From Marinomonas flavescens (GTDB lineage Bacteria; Pseudomonadota; Gammaproteobacteria; Pseudomonadales; Marinomonadaceae), in assembly GCF_004352835.1 (NCBI RefSeq), contig NZ_SJSB01000015.1, positions 1 through 64,000 on the forward strand: a stretch of DNA of 64,000 nt, in the 5' to 3' direction. Made by a program: the position numbers and the translations under genes. The notes beneath the pieces are model-generated. The model had not been told where the DNA came from, ran no database searches, and saw nothing but the letters and a program-made list of their open reading frames with translations. Shown piece by piece: positions 16,365-25,516 of the stretch. The number at the start of each line of letters is the position of its first letter. Within the stretch, counting starts at the first letter, position 1.

Positions 16365-17654
16365 ATGAAGAGAATTATTGTTGTTGGCGGTGGTGCAGGT
16401 GGCTTGGAATTGGTTACCCGCTTAGGTCATGGATTAGGTAAAAAGCGTAAAGCAGAAATTATTTTAGTTGATCGCAGCCGTACACATATCTGGAAGCCTC
16501 TTCTTCATGAAGTGGCAACAGGGTCTATTGATATTAATAACGATGGTGTTAACTACCGAGCTCATGCGGCAAAACACCATTATCAGTTTCAGCTCGGTAC
16601 AGTCACTGGAGTCGATCCAGACACAAAGAATATTACACTTGATTCATTAAGTGATGATAAAGGCCAGCTCATATTGCCTGAAAGGAGTCTTTCCTACGAT
16701 ATACTTATCATGGCTGTTGGTAGCGTCAGTAATGATTTTGGTACGCCAGGTGTCGCAGAGCATTGTTATTTCTTAGATTCACATAAACAAGCGGAGCGTT
16801 TCCAACAAGCGTTACTTAATCAATTTTTACGAGTTTATCAAGAAGGTCCAGATACTAAGCTTAAAATTGCCATCGTAGGTGGTGGTGCTACAGGGGTTGA
16901 ATTATCCGCTGAGTTATTCCACGTAGCAGATTTAATGAAAGCATATGGTATGCCTGAAATGTCTGGTAAACGCGTGCATATTGAACTTGTGGAAGCGAGT
17001 AACCGAATTCTTCAAGCACTGCCTGATCGTATAGCCAATCTTGCGTCAAAAGAGCTCATCCGCTTAGGCGTTCAGCTTAGTGAAAATACACGAGTGGTTC
17101 GCGCAGATGTGGATGGATTTCAAACCGCTGAGGATAAGCTTATTGCCGCAGATCTTATGATATGGGCCGCAGGCGTAAAAGCACCAGACTTTATCAAGAA
17201 TATCGATGGCTTCGACACTAATCGTAGCAATCAAATTATTGTTAAAGGTACGCTTCAATCGTTAAATTTTGATGATGTATATGTTATCGGTGATTGTTGT
17301 GCTTGTGAGCAACCTGATGGCTCATTTGTTCCACCGCGTGCGCAATCTGCGCATCAAATGGCATCTTTAGTTTATGCGAATATCCAGGCATCTTTTAAAG
17401 GTGAATCACTTAAAGAATATATTTATAAAGACTATGGTTCTTTGGTCAATCTGAGCAACTACAGTACGGTTGGCAGCTTAATGGGTAATTTAATGGGCGG
17501 CTCCATGTTTGTAGAAGGCCGCATTGCTCGTTTTGTTTATGTCTCTCTCTACCGATTGCACCTTATTGCTATTCATGGATGGTTTAAAGCAACCATCATC
17601 ATGGCGGCACAGAAGATTGGTAAAGTCGTTAAACCAAAATTAAAATTGCATTAG
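16365..17654 (+). CDS. ndh: type II NADH:quinone oxidoreductase
   Basis: Single-subunit, non-proton-pumping NADH dehydrogenase on the cytosolic face of the inner membrane. Two Rossmann motifs are visible: FAD site VVGGGAGGLELV (residues 5-16) and NADH site AIVGGGATGVELSAE (about 170-184). VYVIGDCCACEQPDG holds the second FAD-contact block, and AQSAHQMA is the family's quinone-side motif. The C-terminus is amphipathic and basic (VVKPKLKLH), fitting monotopic membrane binding. Length 429 residues. I saw no FNR box upstream, although ndh is FNR-repressed in E. coli. Confidence 0.93.
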   Translation: MKRIIVVGGGAGGLELVTRLGHGLGKKRKAEIILVDRSRTHIWKPLLHEVATGSIDINNDGVNYRAHAAKHHYQFQLGTVTGVDPDTKNITLDSLSDDKGQLILPERSLSYDILIMAVGSVSNDFGTPGVAEHCYFLDSHKQAERFQQALLNQFLRVYQEGPDTKLKIAIVGGGATGVELSAELFHVADLMKAYGMPEMSGKRVHIELVEASNRILQALPDRIANLASKELIRLGVQLSENTRVVRADVDGFQTAEDKLIAADLMIWAAGVKAPDFIKNIDGFDTNRSNQIIVKGTLQSLNFDDVYVIGDCCACEQPDGSFVPPRAQSAHQMASLVYANIQASFKGESLKEYIYKDYGSLVNLSNYSTVGSLMGNLMGGSMFVEGRIARFVYVSLYRLHLIAIHGWFKATIIMAAQKIGKVVKPKLKLH

Positions 17655-17672
17655 ACATTAATGCTACTTACG

Positions 17673-17701
17673 AAACCGACTTTATGAGTCGGTTTTTTTT
17701 T
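17673..17701 (+). terminator. rho-independent terminator of ndh
   Basis: ACCGACT (17675-17681) pairs with AGTCGGT (17687-17693) around TTATG, extended by AA/TT, then an eight-T run. Confidence 0.9.
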
Positions 17702-17769
17702 GCCTATCCCTCTTATCTCTATTCAAATGTGTATTAACTAATGAGGTGCATTCGATTTAATGCGAAGGC

Positions 17770-17801
17770 TTGACCTATGTGTTACCAATAGGTTTTACAA
17801 T
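17770..17801 (+). promoter_or_regulatory. MerR-type promoter/operator of the copper operon
   Basis: TTGACC (17770-17775) and TACAAT (17796-17801) are separated by 20 bases, the over-long spacing typical of MerR-family promoters. Inside the spacer lies the dyad ACCTAT (17773-17778) - 9 bases - ATAGGT (17788-17793), resembling CueR/ZntR operators. Transcription would run into the regulator gene and on into copA. Confidence 0.7.
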
Positions 17802-17832
17802 AGTTACTATCAGGTTTAATGAAGGAGTGCTT

Positions 17833-18261
17833 ATGCGTGTTATTGATCTCGCCAAAAAAGCCAATGTGACAAGTGAAACTGTTCGTCACTATACACGTTT
17901 AGGGTTGATTCAAGCGCAACGAGACCCGAATAACGGTTATCAGATTTATGATAATACCGCGTTCACGCGGATGCAGTTTATACAGCAATCACGCACGTTA
18001 GGTTTCAGTTTGAAACAAATTGAAGAGATCCTAGATCAGGCTGATAGCGGAGATTCTCCTTGTCCTATGGTACGAGATTTGTTGCAAAAGAAAGTCCCTG
18101 AAACCAAAGCCAAGATAGCACAACTACAAGCGCATTTAGCGACCATGGAAGCGGCTTTATCAAACTGGGAAAGTATGCCGAATGGTACACCAGACGGCCA
18201 TTCTATTTGCTGTTTAATCGAAGATTGGGAAGACAAAAAAGATCATGGTAGTGATCACTAA
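17833..18261 (+). CDS. MerR-family metal-responsive regulator (CueR/CadR-like)
   Basis: A 142-residue MerR-type activator. The N-terminal winged helix starts MRVIDLAKKANVTSETVRHY, followed by a long dimerisation helix. Metal-site candidates are C77 (in DSPCPMV) and C126/C127 in a C-terminal SICCLIEDW; C77 plus C-terminal cysteines recalls CadR/PbrR more than CueR. The tail ends in Asp/His-rich residues. ATG 17833 with GAAGGAG is the start; an upstream frame exists but overlaps the operator. It is followed after 9 bases by copA, so it autoregulates an operon. Copper or silver is likeliest from context, but cadmium or zinc sensing is possible. Confidence 0.88.
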   Translation: MRVIDLAKKANVTSETVRHYTRLGLIQAQRDPNNGYQIYDNTAFTRMQFIQQSRTLGFSLKQIEEILDQADSGDSPCPMVRDLLQKKVPETKAKIAQLQAHLATMEAALSNWESMPNGTPDGHSICCLIEDWEDKKDHGSDH

Positions 18262-18270
18262 GGAGACAAT

Positions 18271-21117
18271 ATGTCAGACATTAATGAAAAATTAGCCCAC
18301 ACCAATGAGCCCCATATTTTAACCTTGGACCTAGCCGTTGGTGGTATGTCCTGCCAAGGTTGTGTCTCGAAAGTGAGACAAAAAATTCAACAAAAAGATG
18401 TCAACGCACAGGTTGTGGGAACACCAAAAGAGAATCGCCTTGAAGTGCAAACCATGCTTCCAGAAGAGCAAGTGGAAGCGTGTATTCGTGACGCAGGTTA
18501 CCAGACATTAGGCCATTTTGAGGGTCCAGAAGCCCGTGTAGATTCGACAGAACAAGCCCATTTACCCAATTCCTATCAACTGGCGGTCGAAGGCATGTCA
18601 TGTCAGAAGTGTGTTGGCAAGATACGCAGTAGCATTCAACGCTTAGACAAAGGCGCACAAGTTGTCGGCACACCAAAAGAGAATCACCTTGATGTTATCT
18701 CTTCGCTTTCTCAGCAAGCGATTGGTGATGCCATAATTGAGGCGGGTTATGAGTATTTTGGCGATTATGTTGAACAGCTTCAGCCACAAGAGCAAACGCT
18801 AGTAAACTCAGAAATCACCCCAGACAAGAGTACAAAAGCAAACCAATCGAACATTAGTGAAATCAATAATGAGCACGCTCAAAAATACCAATTTTCGTTA
18901 ACTGGTATTACTTGTGCTGGTTGTGTAAACACAATTCAAAAAGCGTTGGATAATGTCTCTGGGGTGCAAAAAGCGGAAGTGAATTTTGCGAGCCGTACGG
19001 CTCAAGTGTCTTCTTTGACGGATGCCGATGCCTTGATTAAAGCAGTCGAATCTTCCGGCTATGGTGCGTCATTGATCGAAGACGTTGATCAAGCAGAAGA
19101 AGATCGTCAAAAAAACGAACAGCAAGAATTCCATGATAAACGAAACTATGCCGTACTCGGTTTGGTTATGGGTATTCCTCTAATGCTGTATGGTTTATTG
19201 GGCGGCAATATGATGGTCGACACCGGATATCAGCGATTAAGTTGGGGGCTGATTGGCCTGGTAACTTTATTGGTGATGGTCGTAGCCGGAAAAAACTATT
19301 ACCGCAGTGCATGGCGAGCGTTTAAATCCCGCCAGTCGAACATGGATACCCTGATCACCATAGGAACGATCAGTGCTTGGTTGTATTCCATGGCGATTAT
19401 TATTGCCCCTAGTGTGTTCCCTGAAAACGCACGTCATTTGTACTTTGAAGCCAGTGTAATGATTCTTGGTCTGATTAATTTAGGCCAAGCGCTAGAAGTG
19501 CGAGCAAGAGGGAAAACCAGTGCAGCATTACGTCGCTTATTAGACCTGCGCCCTAAAATAGCCATAGTAATGAGAGAAGGTAAAGAAATCTCTCTTGCGG
19601 TTGAGCAGATCCAAATTAACGATATTATACGAGTTCGCTCAGGTGAAAAATTTCCTGTTGATGGCGTGGTTAGCGAAGGGGAGTCGAGTGTCGACGAGGC
19701 TATGTTGACAGGCGAACCGCTGCCAATCGAGAAGCGTCCCGGTGATAAAGTTTCAGCAGGGACCATTAATGGCAAAGGTTCATTAACCTATAAAGCAACC
19801 GGCATAGGGTCAGATACCTTGTTGGCGCAGATTATTGATATGGTTGGCACAGCGCAAAATTCAAAACCACCGATTAGTCGTCTAGCAGACCAAGTGTCTT
19901 CTGTTTTCGTTCCTAGTGTCATGATGTTGGCAACGTTGGCGGCATTAGCTTGGTTTAACTTTGGCCCATCTCCTGTCATTGTCCATATGTTGGTTGCGGC
20001 TGTTTCTGTCTTAATTATTGCATGCCCTTGTGCGCTTGGCTTAGCAACCCCCATTTCAACTATGATCGGGGTCGGCAAGGCTGCCGAGTATGGAGGTTTG
20101 ATTCGTAATGGCGAGTCATTGCAACGAGCCAGCGAGCTAACCACTATAGTGTTGGATAAAACCGGCACTATTACAGAAGGCAAACCTAAAGTAGTGCATC
20201 AAATACTGGCGGCTGGCGCCGATGAAGAACACCTTGCTAAATTAGTGTCTTCTTTAGAGAAAGGGGCGAATCACCCATTGGCCAATGCCTTGATGAATCA
20301 TGCTGAATTAACCAGCCAAGACAGTTATGAGACGTCGCAATTTGAGTCTATTGTTGGCCGTGGCTTAAAAGCGACTATCCAAGGCCAGATCTATTTCTTA
20401 GGTAACCAAGCGCTAATAAAAGAGCAGAATATTGATTTTTCTCAACTGGACAGCATCGATGAACAATACGCCGCGAGTACGCAAGTCTATCTTGCAGATC
20501 GCGATCAAGTATTGGCGGTCTTCTGTATTGAAGATCCTATAAAATCTGGCTCAGCAAGTGCGATTAAGACACTTCAACAAGCGGGTCTTAAAGTCATCAT
20601 GTTATCAGGAGACAATCATAATAGCGCAGCCTTGGTAGCGAACAAGCTGGCTATTGATGATTTCCATGGAGAATTAATGCCTAACGACAAACTTGAGTGG
20701 GTACGTAAACTCCAAGCCAAAGGCGAGGTTGTTGGCATGATAGGCGATGGTATTAACGATGCGCCGGCATTGGCACAAGCAGACGTGGGTTTTGCCATGG
20801 GTGCTGGCACTGACGTGGCAATGGAAAGTGCAGACATCACCTTAATTCGCAGTGATTTAGCCAGCGTTGCTCAGGTCATCGAAGTAAGCCAAGCGACATT
20901 ACGAAACATAAAACAAAATTTATGGGGAGCGTTTGCGTATAACAGCCTAGGAATTCCGTTGGCGGCTGGGGTACTGTTCCCCTTTACTGGATGGTTGCTT
21001 AGCCCAATCATAGCTGGCGCAGCCATGTCTTTATCTTCCATTACCGTGGTCGCGAATGCTAACCGCTTACGTCGGTTTAAAGCCAATCTTTCATCTTCTG
21101 ATGCTCAAAATAAATAG
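18271..21117 (+). CDS. copA: copper-exporting P1B-type ATPase with three HMA domains
   Basis: Inner-membrane Cu(I) export ATPase, 948 residues, longer than usual because of three N-terminal metal-binding domains with CxxC at C28/C31, C111/C114 and C215/C218. The first two are exactly 83 residues apart and share the block [10 protein letters not shown]. The core has eight predicted membrane segments, the CPC ion site (C585-P586-C587 in [13 protein letters not shown]), the phosphorylated Asp D629 in DKTGT, the GANHPLA nucleotide motif and [13 protein letters not shown] with HP supports Cu(I)/Ag(I) transport. Second gene of the operon; AAGGAGA precedes the start. Confidence 0.95.
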   Translation: MSDINEKLAHTNEPHILTLDLAVGGMSCQGCVSKVRQKIQQKDVNAQVVGTPKENRLEVQTMLPEEQVEACIRDAGYQTLGHFEGPEARVDSTEQAHLPNSYQLAVEGMSCQKCVGKIRSSIQRLDKGAQVVGTPKENHLDVISSLSQQAIGDAIIEAGYEYFGDYVEQLQPQEQTLVNSEITPDKSTKANQSNISEINNEHAQKYQFSLTGITCAGCVNTIQKALDNVSGVQKAEVNFASRTAQVSSLTDADALIKAVESSGYGASLIEDVDQAEEDRQKNEQQEFHDKRNYAVLGLVMGIPLMLYGLLGGNMMVDTGYQRLSWGLIGLVTLLVMVVAGKNYYRSAWRAFKSRQSNMDTLITIGTISAWLYSMAIIIAPSVFPENARHLYFEASVMILGLINLGQALEVRARGKTSAALRRLLDLRPKIAIVMREGKEISLAVEQIQINDIIRVRSGEKFPVDGVVSEGESSVDEAMLTGEPLPIEKRPGDKVSAGTINGKGSLTYKATGIGSDTLLAQIIDMVGTAQNSKPPISRLADQVSSVFVPSVMMLATLAALAWFNFGPSPVIVHMLVAAVSVLIIACPCALGLATPISTMIGVGKAAEYGGLIRNGESLQRASELTTIVLDKTGTITEGKPKVVHQILAAGADEEHLAKLVSSLEKGANHPLANALMNHAELTSQDSYETSQFESIVGRGLKATIQGQIYFLGNQALIKEQNIDFSQLDSIDEQYAASTQVYLADRDQVLAVFCIEDPIKSGSASAIKTLQQAGLKVIMLSGDNHNSAALVANKLAIDDFHGELMPNDKLEWVRKLQAKGEVVGMIGDGINDAPALAQADVGFAMGAGTDVAMESADITLIRSDLASVAQVIEVSQATLRNIKQNLWGAFAYNSLGIPLAAGVLFPFTGWLLSPIIAGAAMSLSSITVVANANRLRRFKANLSSSDAQNK

Positions 21118-21126
21118 GAGGAAATT

Positions 21127-21210
21127 ATGTCTTTTCTTATTAATATTCTAGGGGTGTTACTCATTGTTTTAATCGCTTGGTGGTTTTGGGCACCCAGCAA
21201 AAAGAAATAA
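21127..21210 (+). CDS. 27-residue single-pass membrane peptide in copper operon
   Basis: Tiny gene with a near-perfect AGGAGG at 21116-21121 and ATG at 21127, starting 9 bases after copA. The peptide is MSFLINILG, then a hydrophobic stretch ending IAWWFWAPSKKK: one transmembrane helix with an aromatic belt and three terminal lysines, predicting a cytosolic C-terminus. From memory it resembles the N-terminal anchor of small cupredoxin proteins in copper operons (WWFW motif) but has no cupredoxin domain. A regulator or accessory of CopA is inferred from position only. Confidence 0.6.
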   Translation: MSFLINILGVLLIVLIAWWFWAPSKKK

Positions 21211-21220
21211 GGGAGGCCTC

Positions 21221-21571
21221 ATGTTCCGTAATGAATCAGCCTCCCTTGCTAAAGTGACTATTCATCTTTCACAAATATCTAGATTGAGTGCTACTGACTT
21301 TTTTCAACAATGGCACAATTTTCATGGTATTGAATTTCTACAGGTTGAGTTGAAAAAACAACGAATTGTCATTCATTATGATGTCCTACATGTATCACTT
21401 GTGATGATACTTGATAGCATTAGACGTGGTGGAATGGTGTTAAAAGGAGGGCTGTTTTACCGCTGGCGCTTGAATTTGGCTAAAAATGTGGAACTTAATA
21501 TTCAAGACAATCTGAATCATGTTCCACATTGTTGTGGTAAAGCGCCGAGTAAAATACTAATGAAGAAATAA
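21221..21571 (+). CDS. small HMA-like protein with C-terminal HCC motif
   Basis: A 116-residue protein beginning 10 bases after the membrane peptide, with GGGAGG as ribosome binding site. The strand/helix pattern (KVTIHL, helix, FLQVELKK, RIVIHYD, helix, LFYRWRLN) looks like a ferredoxin-like HMA fold without the CxxC metal loop. The tail contains HVPHCCGKAP, a plausible soft-metal site. No signal peptide or membrane segment is seen. Its place as last gene of the copper operon, before a terminator, suggests a metal-binding accessory role. I cannot name a characterised family. Confidence 0.65.
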   Translation: MFRNESASLAKVTIHLSQISRLSATDFFQQWHNFHGIEFLQVELKKQRIVIHYDVLHVSLVMILDSIRRGGMVLKGGLFYRWRLNLAKNVELNIQDNLNHVPHCCGKAPSKILMKK

Positions 21572-21656
21572 TGATTTTTCAAATCCGCTTTATGGATACT
21601 GAGATAATTAAGTTTTTGCTGGTATTATAGGCATCGTAAAAACTCGATTTGGCGAT

Positions 21657-21690
21657 AAGGAAACTATGTAATTCTGTAGTTTCCTTTTTT
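21657..21690 (+). terminator. rho-independent terminator of the copper operon
   Basis: AAGGAAACTA (21657-21666) pairs with TAGTTTCCTT (21677-21686) around a 10-base loop, followed by further T residues to 21690. Confidence 0.85.
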
Positions 21691-21729
21691 ATTGTCTGTC
21701 TTTCAATGAAGCAGTAGGAAATAAAATAT

Positions 21730-22896
21730 ATGCAATCTTATAAGTGGGGTATCTTTGCCATCGCGTTAGGCGCATTCGGCATAGGCACAACAGAATTTAT
21801 GCCAATGGGATTACTGCCCGTGATTGCAGAGGGTGTTCATGTATCCATTCCAACAGCAGGGTTATTGATCAGTGCTTATGCTTTTGGCGTTATGTTTGGT
21901 GCGCCTATTATTACCTTATATCTCAGTCGGTTCAGTCGTAAAAATGCCCTTATTGGTCTAATGAGTGTCTTCGTTATAGGCAATATATTTGCGGCTTTGG
22001 CGACTAGTTATGAAGTCTTGATGTTTGCTCGGATTATTACAAGTCTTGCACATGGTGCTTTCTTTGGCATCGGCGCTATGGTCGCTATGAATTTAGCCCC
22101 ACCTAATAAGCAAGGTTCTGCCTTGGCATCTATGTTTCTAGGTTTAACCATTGCAAATATTGTGGGCGTACCTATTACTACGTGGTTAGGTCAAAACATT
22201 GATTGGCGAATGGCGTTTGCGGTGACTGCCGTCTTAGGTTTGATTGCCATGTTTGGGCTAGCACGAAATCTTCCTGCAATGCCAGCAACTGAAAAGACCG
22301 ATGTACGTAAGGAGTTGAAAGCGATTATTCAACCTGCTGCATTACGGGCTTTTGCAACAACGGTATTGTGCGCAGGCTCTATGTTCACTCTATATACCTA
22401 TATTGCTCCAATTCTACATACATTAGCGAATGCATCCGAAAATACAGTGGCTACGATGCTCGCCTTGGCTGGTATTGGTTTTACCTGCGGTAATTATATC
22501 GGTGGTAAGTTATCAGATAAGTCGCCAGATTTAGCATTATTTACCATTTTGACAGCCCAAATTATTGCAGCGTGTTTATTTAGCTTAGTCGCAACAACCA
22601 CGCTCACAGCTGGCATTATGGTCTTTTTCTGGGGCGTAGCTATTTTTGGTAGCGGACCAGCATTACAGATGAAAGTCATGAAAATAGCAGATCAAGCGCC
22701 AGGGTTGGCATCCTCTATTAATATAGGTGCGTTCAACTTGGGAAATGCATTAGGTGCGGTATTAGGTGGTTTGGTGATTACGCTTGGCTTTAGCTACGCT
22801 TGGATTCCCAGTGTTGCCGCCTCTTTGTCATTCCTAGCTATTATTCTTGTACTAATCAGTAGAATGCTTGCTAAAAACAACGCTATTTTGAATTAG
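21730..22896 (+). CDS. MFS exporter, YdhP/AraJ-like (DHA1)
   Basis: A 388-residue, twelve-helix major facilitator superfamily transporter. The opening (LGAFGIGTTEFMPMGLLPVIAEG) closely follows E. coli YdhP, a member of the drug/arabinose efflux group; the SRFSRKN and RIITSLAHGAFFG segments match MFS signature loops, and GLASSINIGAFNLGNALGA lies in helix 11. Exported substrate is unknown: sugars, purine derivatives or drugs are possible in this group. It is transcribed alone after the copper-operon terminator and does not look part of that operon. Confidence 0.88.
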   Translation: MQSYKWGIFAIALGAFGIGTTEFMPMGLLPVIAEGVHVSIPTAGLLISAYAFGVMFGAPIITLYLSRFSRKNALIGLMSVFVIGNIFAALATSYEVLMFARIITSLAHGAFFGIGAMVAMNLAPPNKQGSALASMFLGLTIANIVGVPITTWLGQNIDWRMAFAVTAVLGLIAMFGLARNLPAMPATEKTDVRKELKAIIQPAALRAFATTVLCAGSMFTLYTYIAPILHTLANASENTVATMLALAGIGFTCGNYIGGKLSDKSPDLALFTILTAQIIAACLFSLVATTTLTAGIMVFFWGVAIFGSGPALQMKVMKIADQAPGLASSINIGAFNLGNALGAVLGGLVITLGFSYAWIPSVAASLSFLAIILVLISRMLAKNNAILN

Positions 22897-22988
22897 AGCA
22901 GTTCTAAATAGTTTAAATATAGACAGGAAATGAGTTCCAATGATTATTTTTGCTCTATGTGAGTTTGACAATATCAAGTTAAAATAAG

Positions 22989-23027
22989 AAAAAACAGGCA
23001 GTCACTAATAGAATAGGGTGCTGCCTG
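22989..23027 (-). terminator. rho-independent terminator of the minus-strand chemoreceptor
   Basis: On the minus strand CAGGCAG (complement of 23021-23027) pairs with CTGCCTG (complement of 22995-23001) around a 19-base loop, followed by TTTTTTCTT. Confidence 0.75.
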
Positions 23028-23045
23028 AGTAGATTTTAGATACGA

Positions 23046-24545
23046 CTATGTGGTTTTGAATAAGTTTGCTTTGGTTTCATAATTTTTAGTCACTAGATTT
23101 ATTTTAGTACTGCTTTGTTGTAATTGTTCCATTAATTCGGACAATGACTTAATAGATTGGGCATTTTCGCCAACTTGATGGTTCATTTCAGAGATTAATT
23201 TTTCTTGCTCTACAGACTCTTGAGCTATATTTTTGCTAGAGATAACCGCGCTACCAACGGATTTAGCCCTTTCTAATAAAGCTTTAGATATAGTATCTGC
23301 GTGTTCAACACTGATCGATGTTCTTTCTCTTCCTGACTCCATTGATTGTACCGTGTTGGCAACACTGGCATTTAAATTCGCCAATACCTTCTCTATATCA
23401 TCCGTTGAATTACTGGATCTCTTAGCAAGTGTTCTTACTTCGTCTGCAACTACAGCAAAACCTCTACCGGTTTCTCCTGCTCTTGCAGCCTCTATTGCTG
23501 CATTCAAGGCTAATAGATTTGTTTGATCTGAAATGCTACGAATAGAATCAAGCAGCTTAGTAATGGAGTCAACATCCGTTGTTAATGAGTGCAGTGAGCC
23601 AGAAATTATGGATGTATTTTCTGATAATAGTTCCATGTCTTTCATTATTTCAAACGTTTGATTACTGTCTTTCAATATACCTTGCTCTAGTTCACCGATA
23701 AGGTCCGCAGATTGTGTGCTGCTTTGTGAAATTGAGCGCATTGTCTGTGAAATATCTTCTGCTGATATTGCTACGCGTTGAGCGCGCTCATTAGTGGTTG
23801 CTGCGTACTCTGTTACTTCTTTGCTGATGCTCTGAATTTGATTGCTACTAGAAACTAACTCGTTCGCGATATGTTGATAGTCTGTAAACAAATTTACGAG
23901 CTTATCTAACAAGAGGTTAAACGTCGTTTCGGCATTTGATGTAGGGTTATGCAAACGAATTGAAAGATCATTATTATCGGAAATAGCCGAGATAGCTTTG
24001 GCTATATTAATGTTTGAAGTAGATTCTTTTTTCATCTGTAAGGCCATATAAATTAAAAGAACAGCCTCCGAAGTAGCAAAAAGACAATGAACTATCATTA
24101 CCCAAATAGTATGAGGCCCAGCAAAAATCATCACCGGCATATCACCAATTGAATAACCACTCATTTGAACAAACATAAAACTGATATGATAAATTGCTGT
24201 GGTCAGCAAGGCGGCTACAATCGGCTTCCAGCTTTGATACACCAAAAAAACCACCATAGCGGCAAAGATATGAAAGTGCATTTCAATCATACCAAACTGA
24301 CTTTGTATCAAGGCTGAAGATGACAGCATGGTCAAAATAGCAGCGCAGATAGAAAACATTTGCTTGCCTTTGAAAAAGCTATAAAGGCACTGAGTGAGTA
24401 CAAAAAGAATCGTCGCGCTGATTAAGGTAAAGCTAAATAAACTAGCTCCAACTAAGCCACTAATCAATAAAACGGGGATTTGTATAAGTAAGAAACGATA
24501 AATAAGTAAGTCGTTTTTTGAAGAATTATCTACTGCTACTGTCAT
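23046..24545 (-). CDS. methyl-accepting chemotaxis protein with multi-pass N-terminus
   Basis: A 499-residue chemoreceptor without a periplasmic ligand domain. The N-terminal 170 residues hold about six membrane helices, including the His-rich loop IEMHFHIF and a later IYHISF, a pattern also seen in other receptors and kinases whose ligand is unknown. The cytosolic part has the signalling hairpin ([20 protein letters not shown], then [15 protein letters not shown]). No HAMP is obvious and no C-terminal CheR-binding pentapeptide is present. Transcribed alone on the minus strand with its own terminator. It may sense membrane or energy state rather than an external solute, but this is inference. 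Confidence 0.88.
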   Translation of the reverse strand: MTVAVDNSSKNDLLIYRFLLIQIPVLLISGLVGASLFSFTLISATILFVLTQCLYSFFKGKQMFSICAAILTMLSSSALIQSQFGMIEMHFHIFAAMVVFLVYQSWKPIVAALLTTAIYHISFMFVQMSGYSIGDMPVMIFAGPHTIWVMIVHCLFATSEAVLLIYMALQMKKESTSNINIAKAISAISDNNDLSIRLHNPTSNAETTFNLLLDKLVNLFTDYQHIANELVSSSNQIQSISKEVTEYAATTNERAQRVAISAEDISQTMRSISQSSTQSADLIGELEQGILKDSNQTFEIMKDMELLSENTSIISGSLHSLTTDVDSITKLLDSIRSISDQTNLLALNAAIEAARAGETGRGFAVVADEVRTLAKRSSNSTDDIEKVLANLNASVANTVQSMESGRERTSISVEHADTISKALLERAKSVGSAVISSKNIAQESVEQEKLISEMNHQVGENAQSIKSLSELMEQLQQSSTKINLVTKNYETKANLFKTT

Positions 24546-24828
24546 TGTTTAGCCCCTCAACGAGCTCTAGTGAATGCCTTAAAGTGTCTATACGGTACTA
24601 ATAGAATTTTGGATTACCTTTAAGAGAATAATGCTTTTTTTCATCTCAATTCTTTATTTAAGAACGAATTGGATGATCATAAGAAGTGAAAAGAAAAGAT
24701 TGTATGGCCTTTCTATCAATCGCAGTAGGGGTAATTACAAAATTTGACCAAATGGATAAAAAATAATTAAACAAAATGAGGAGGGAGATAATAGCTTCAG
24801 TTATCTACGAGACGATAGCAGATTTAGC

Positions 24829-24850
24829 GGCTAACTTTATTAAGTTAGCC
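24829..24850. repeat. perfect short palindrome
   Basis: GGCTAACTT (24829-24837) and AAGTTAGCC (24842-24850) form a nine-pair stem with a TATT loop. Without a U-run on either strand its role is open; it lies just beyond the terminator of the YHS gene. Confidence 0.5.
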
Positions 24851-24853
24851 TTG

Positions 24854-24883
24854 TGAAAAAGCCTATGAGTTTCCGCATAGGCT
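24854..24883 (-). terminator. rho-independent terminator of the YHS gene
   Basis: Read on the minus strand, AGCCTATG and CATAGGCT (24876-24883 and 24860-24867) pair around an eight-base loop and are followed by TTTTC. It lies 30 bases after the YHS stop codon. Confidence 0.7.
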
Positions 24884-24912
24884 ATGATTATTTAATTTAA
24901 TGAATTGCTGCT

Positions 24913-25398
24913 TTAACCATTCAGCGCTCTGGCTTCAGCAACAGTTAAGCCTTTTAGTTCAGGCCAGTTTTGCTCCGCTGTTTGTATATTACCAGGAACG
25001 TCTCTTAACCAGGCTTTTTGTACATCTTTATTCAAATTTAAATACAACTTACCTTCCACTATTTTCCATGCTGTCGGGTCTACATCAAATTTTAGACCCA
25101 TCGCGGTGCCCATTGCACAGAAATTACCGAACTGTGGTGCATATTTAACTTTATCTTTATTAAACAAATTTCTGTTTTGTTCAGAAACAAAATGAAAGGT
25201 GGCATTTTTGTAATTTGAAGTGAATTCATTACTGCCTAATACCGGCTTACCCATTGTAAAGTAGGCAACGGTATCATAGCCTTGAATCGCAAGATCGTTA
25301 GCGTCAGCATTTGAATCAATATCTGCGGCAAAAGCAGCTGCGCTAGAAAAAAGTACGGTTGCTGCAGCGATGTGTTTAATAATAGTTGAGACTTGCAT
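24913..25398 (-). CDS. exported YHS-domain protein
   Basis: A 161-residue periplasmic protein: signal peptide with hydrophobic IAAATVLFSSAAAFA and cleavage after AFA, then a YHS-type core (AIQGYDTVAYFTMGKPVLG, then FHFVSEQNRNLFNKD and YAPQFGNFCAMGTAMG). YHS domains are linked to metal handling; this secreted type is widespread and has no settled function. The single Cys of the mature protein lies in GNFCAMG. AAAGGAC precedes the ATG. It is divergently transcribed from an AraC-family regulator that starts 118 bases away, the usual arrangement of a regulator and its target. Confidence 0.85.
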   Translation of the reverse strand: MQVSTIIKHIAAATVLFSSAAAFAADIDSNADANDLAIQGYDTVAYFTMGKPVLGSNEFTSNYKNATFHFVSEQNRNLFNKDKVKYAPQFGNFCAMGTAMGLKFDVDPTAWKIVEGKLYLNLNKDVQKAWLRDVPGNIQTAEQNWPELKGLTVAEARALNG

Positions 25399-25516
25399 GG
25401 TGTTGTCCTTTTATTTAGTTCAATTGAGTCACTCTAGTGTATTTTTATTGCCCGTAGAATAAGCGTCGAAACGTCTTAAAATTGATACAAATCGTCCAAG
25501 TAAGTGAATTAAGTAG

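Larger units (their letters stand above)
24546..24912. other. intergenic region with two hairpins
   Basis: No gene seen in 367 AT-rich bases. Two palindromes lie near the YHS gene end: GGCTAACTT/AAGTTAGCC at 24829-24850 and AGCCTATG/CATAGGCT at 24860-24883 (listed separately as the YHS terminator). The rest holds nothing I can support; the promoter of the chemoreceptor is presumably here. Confidence 0.5.
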
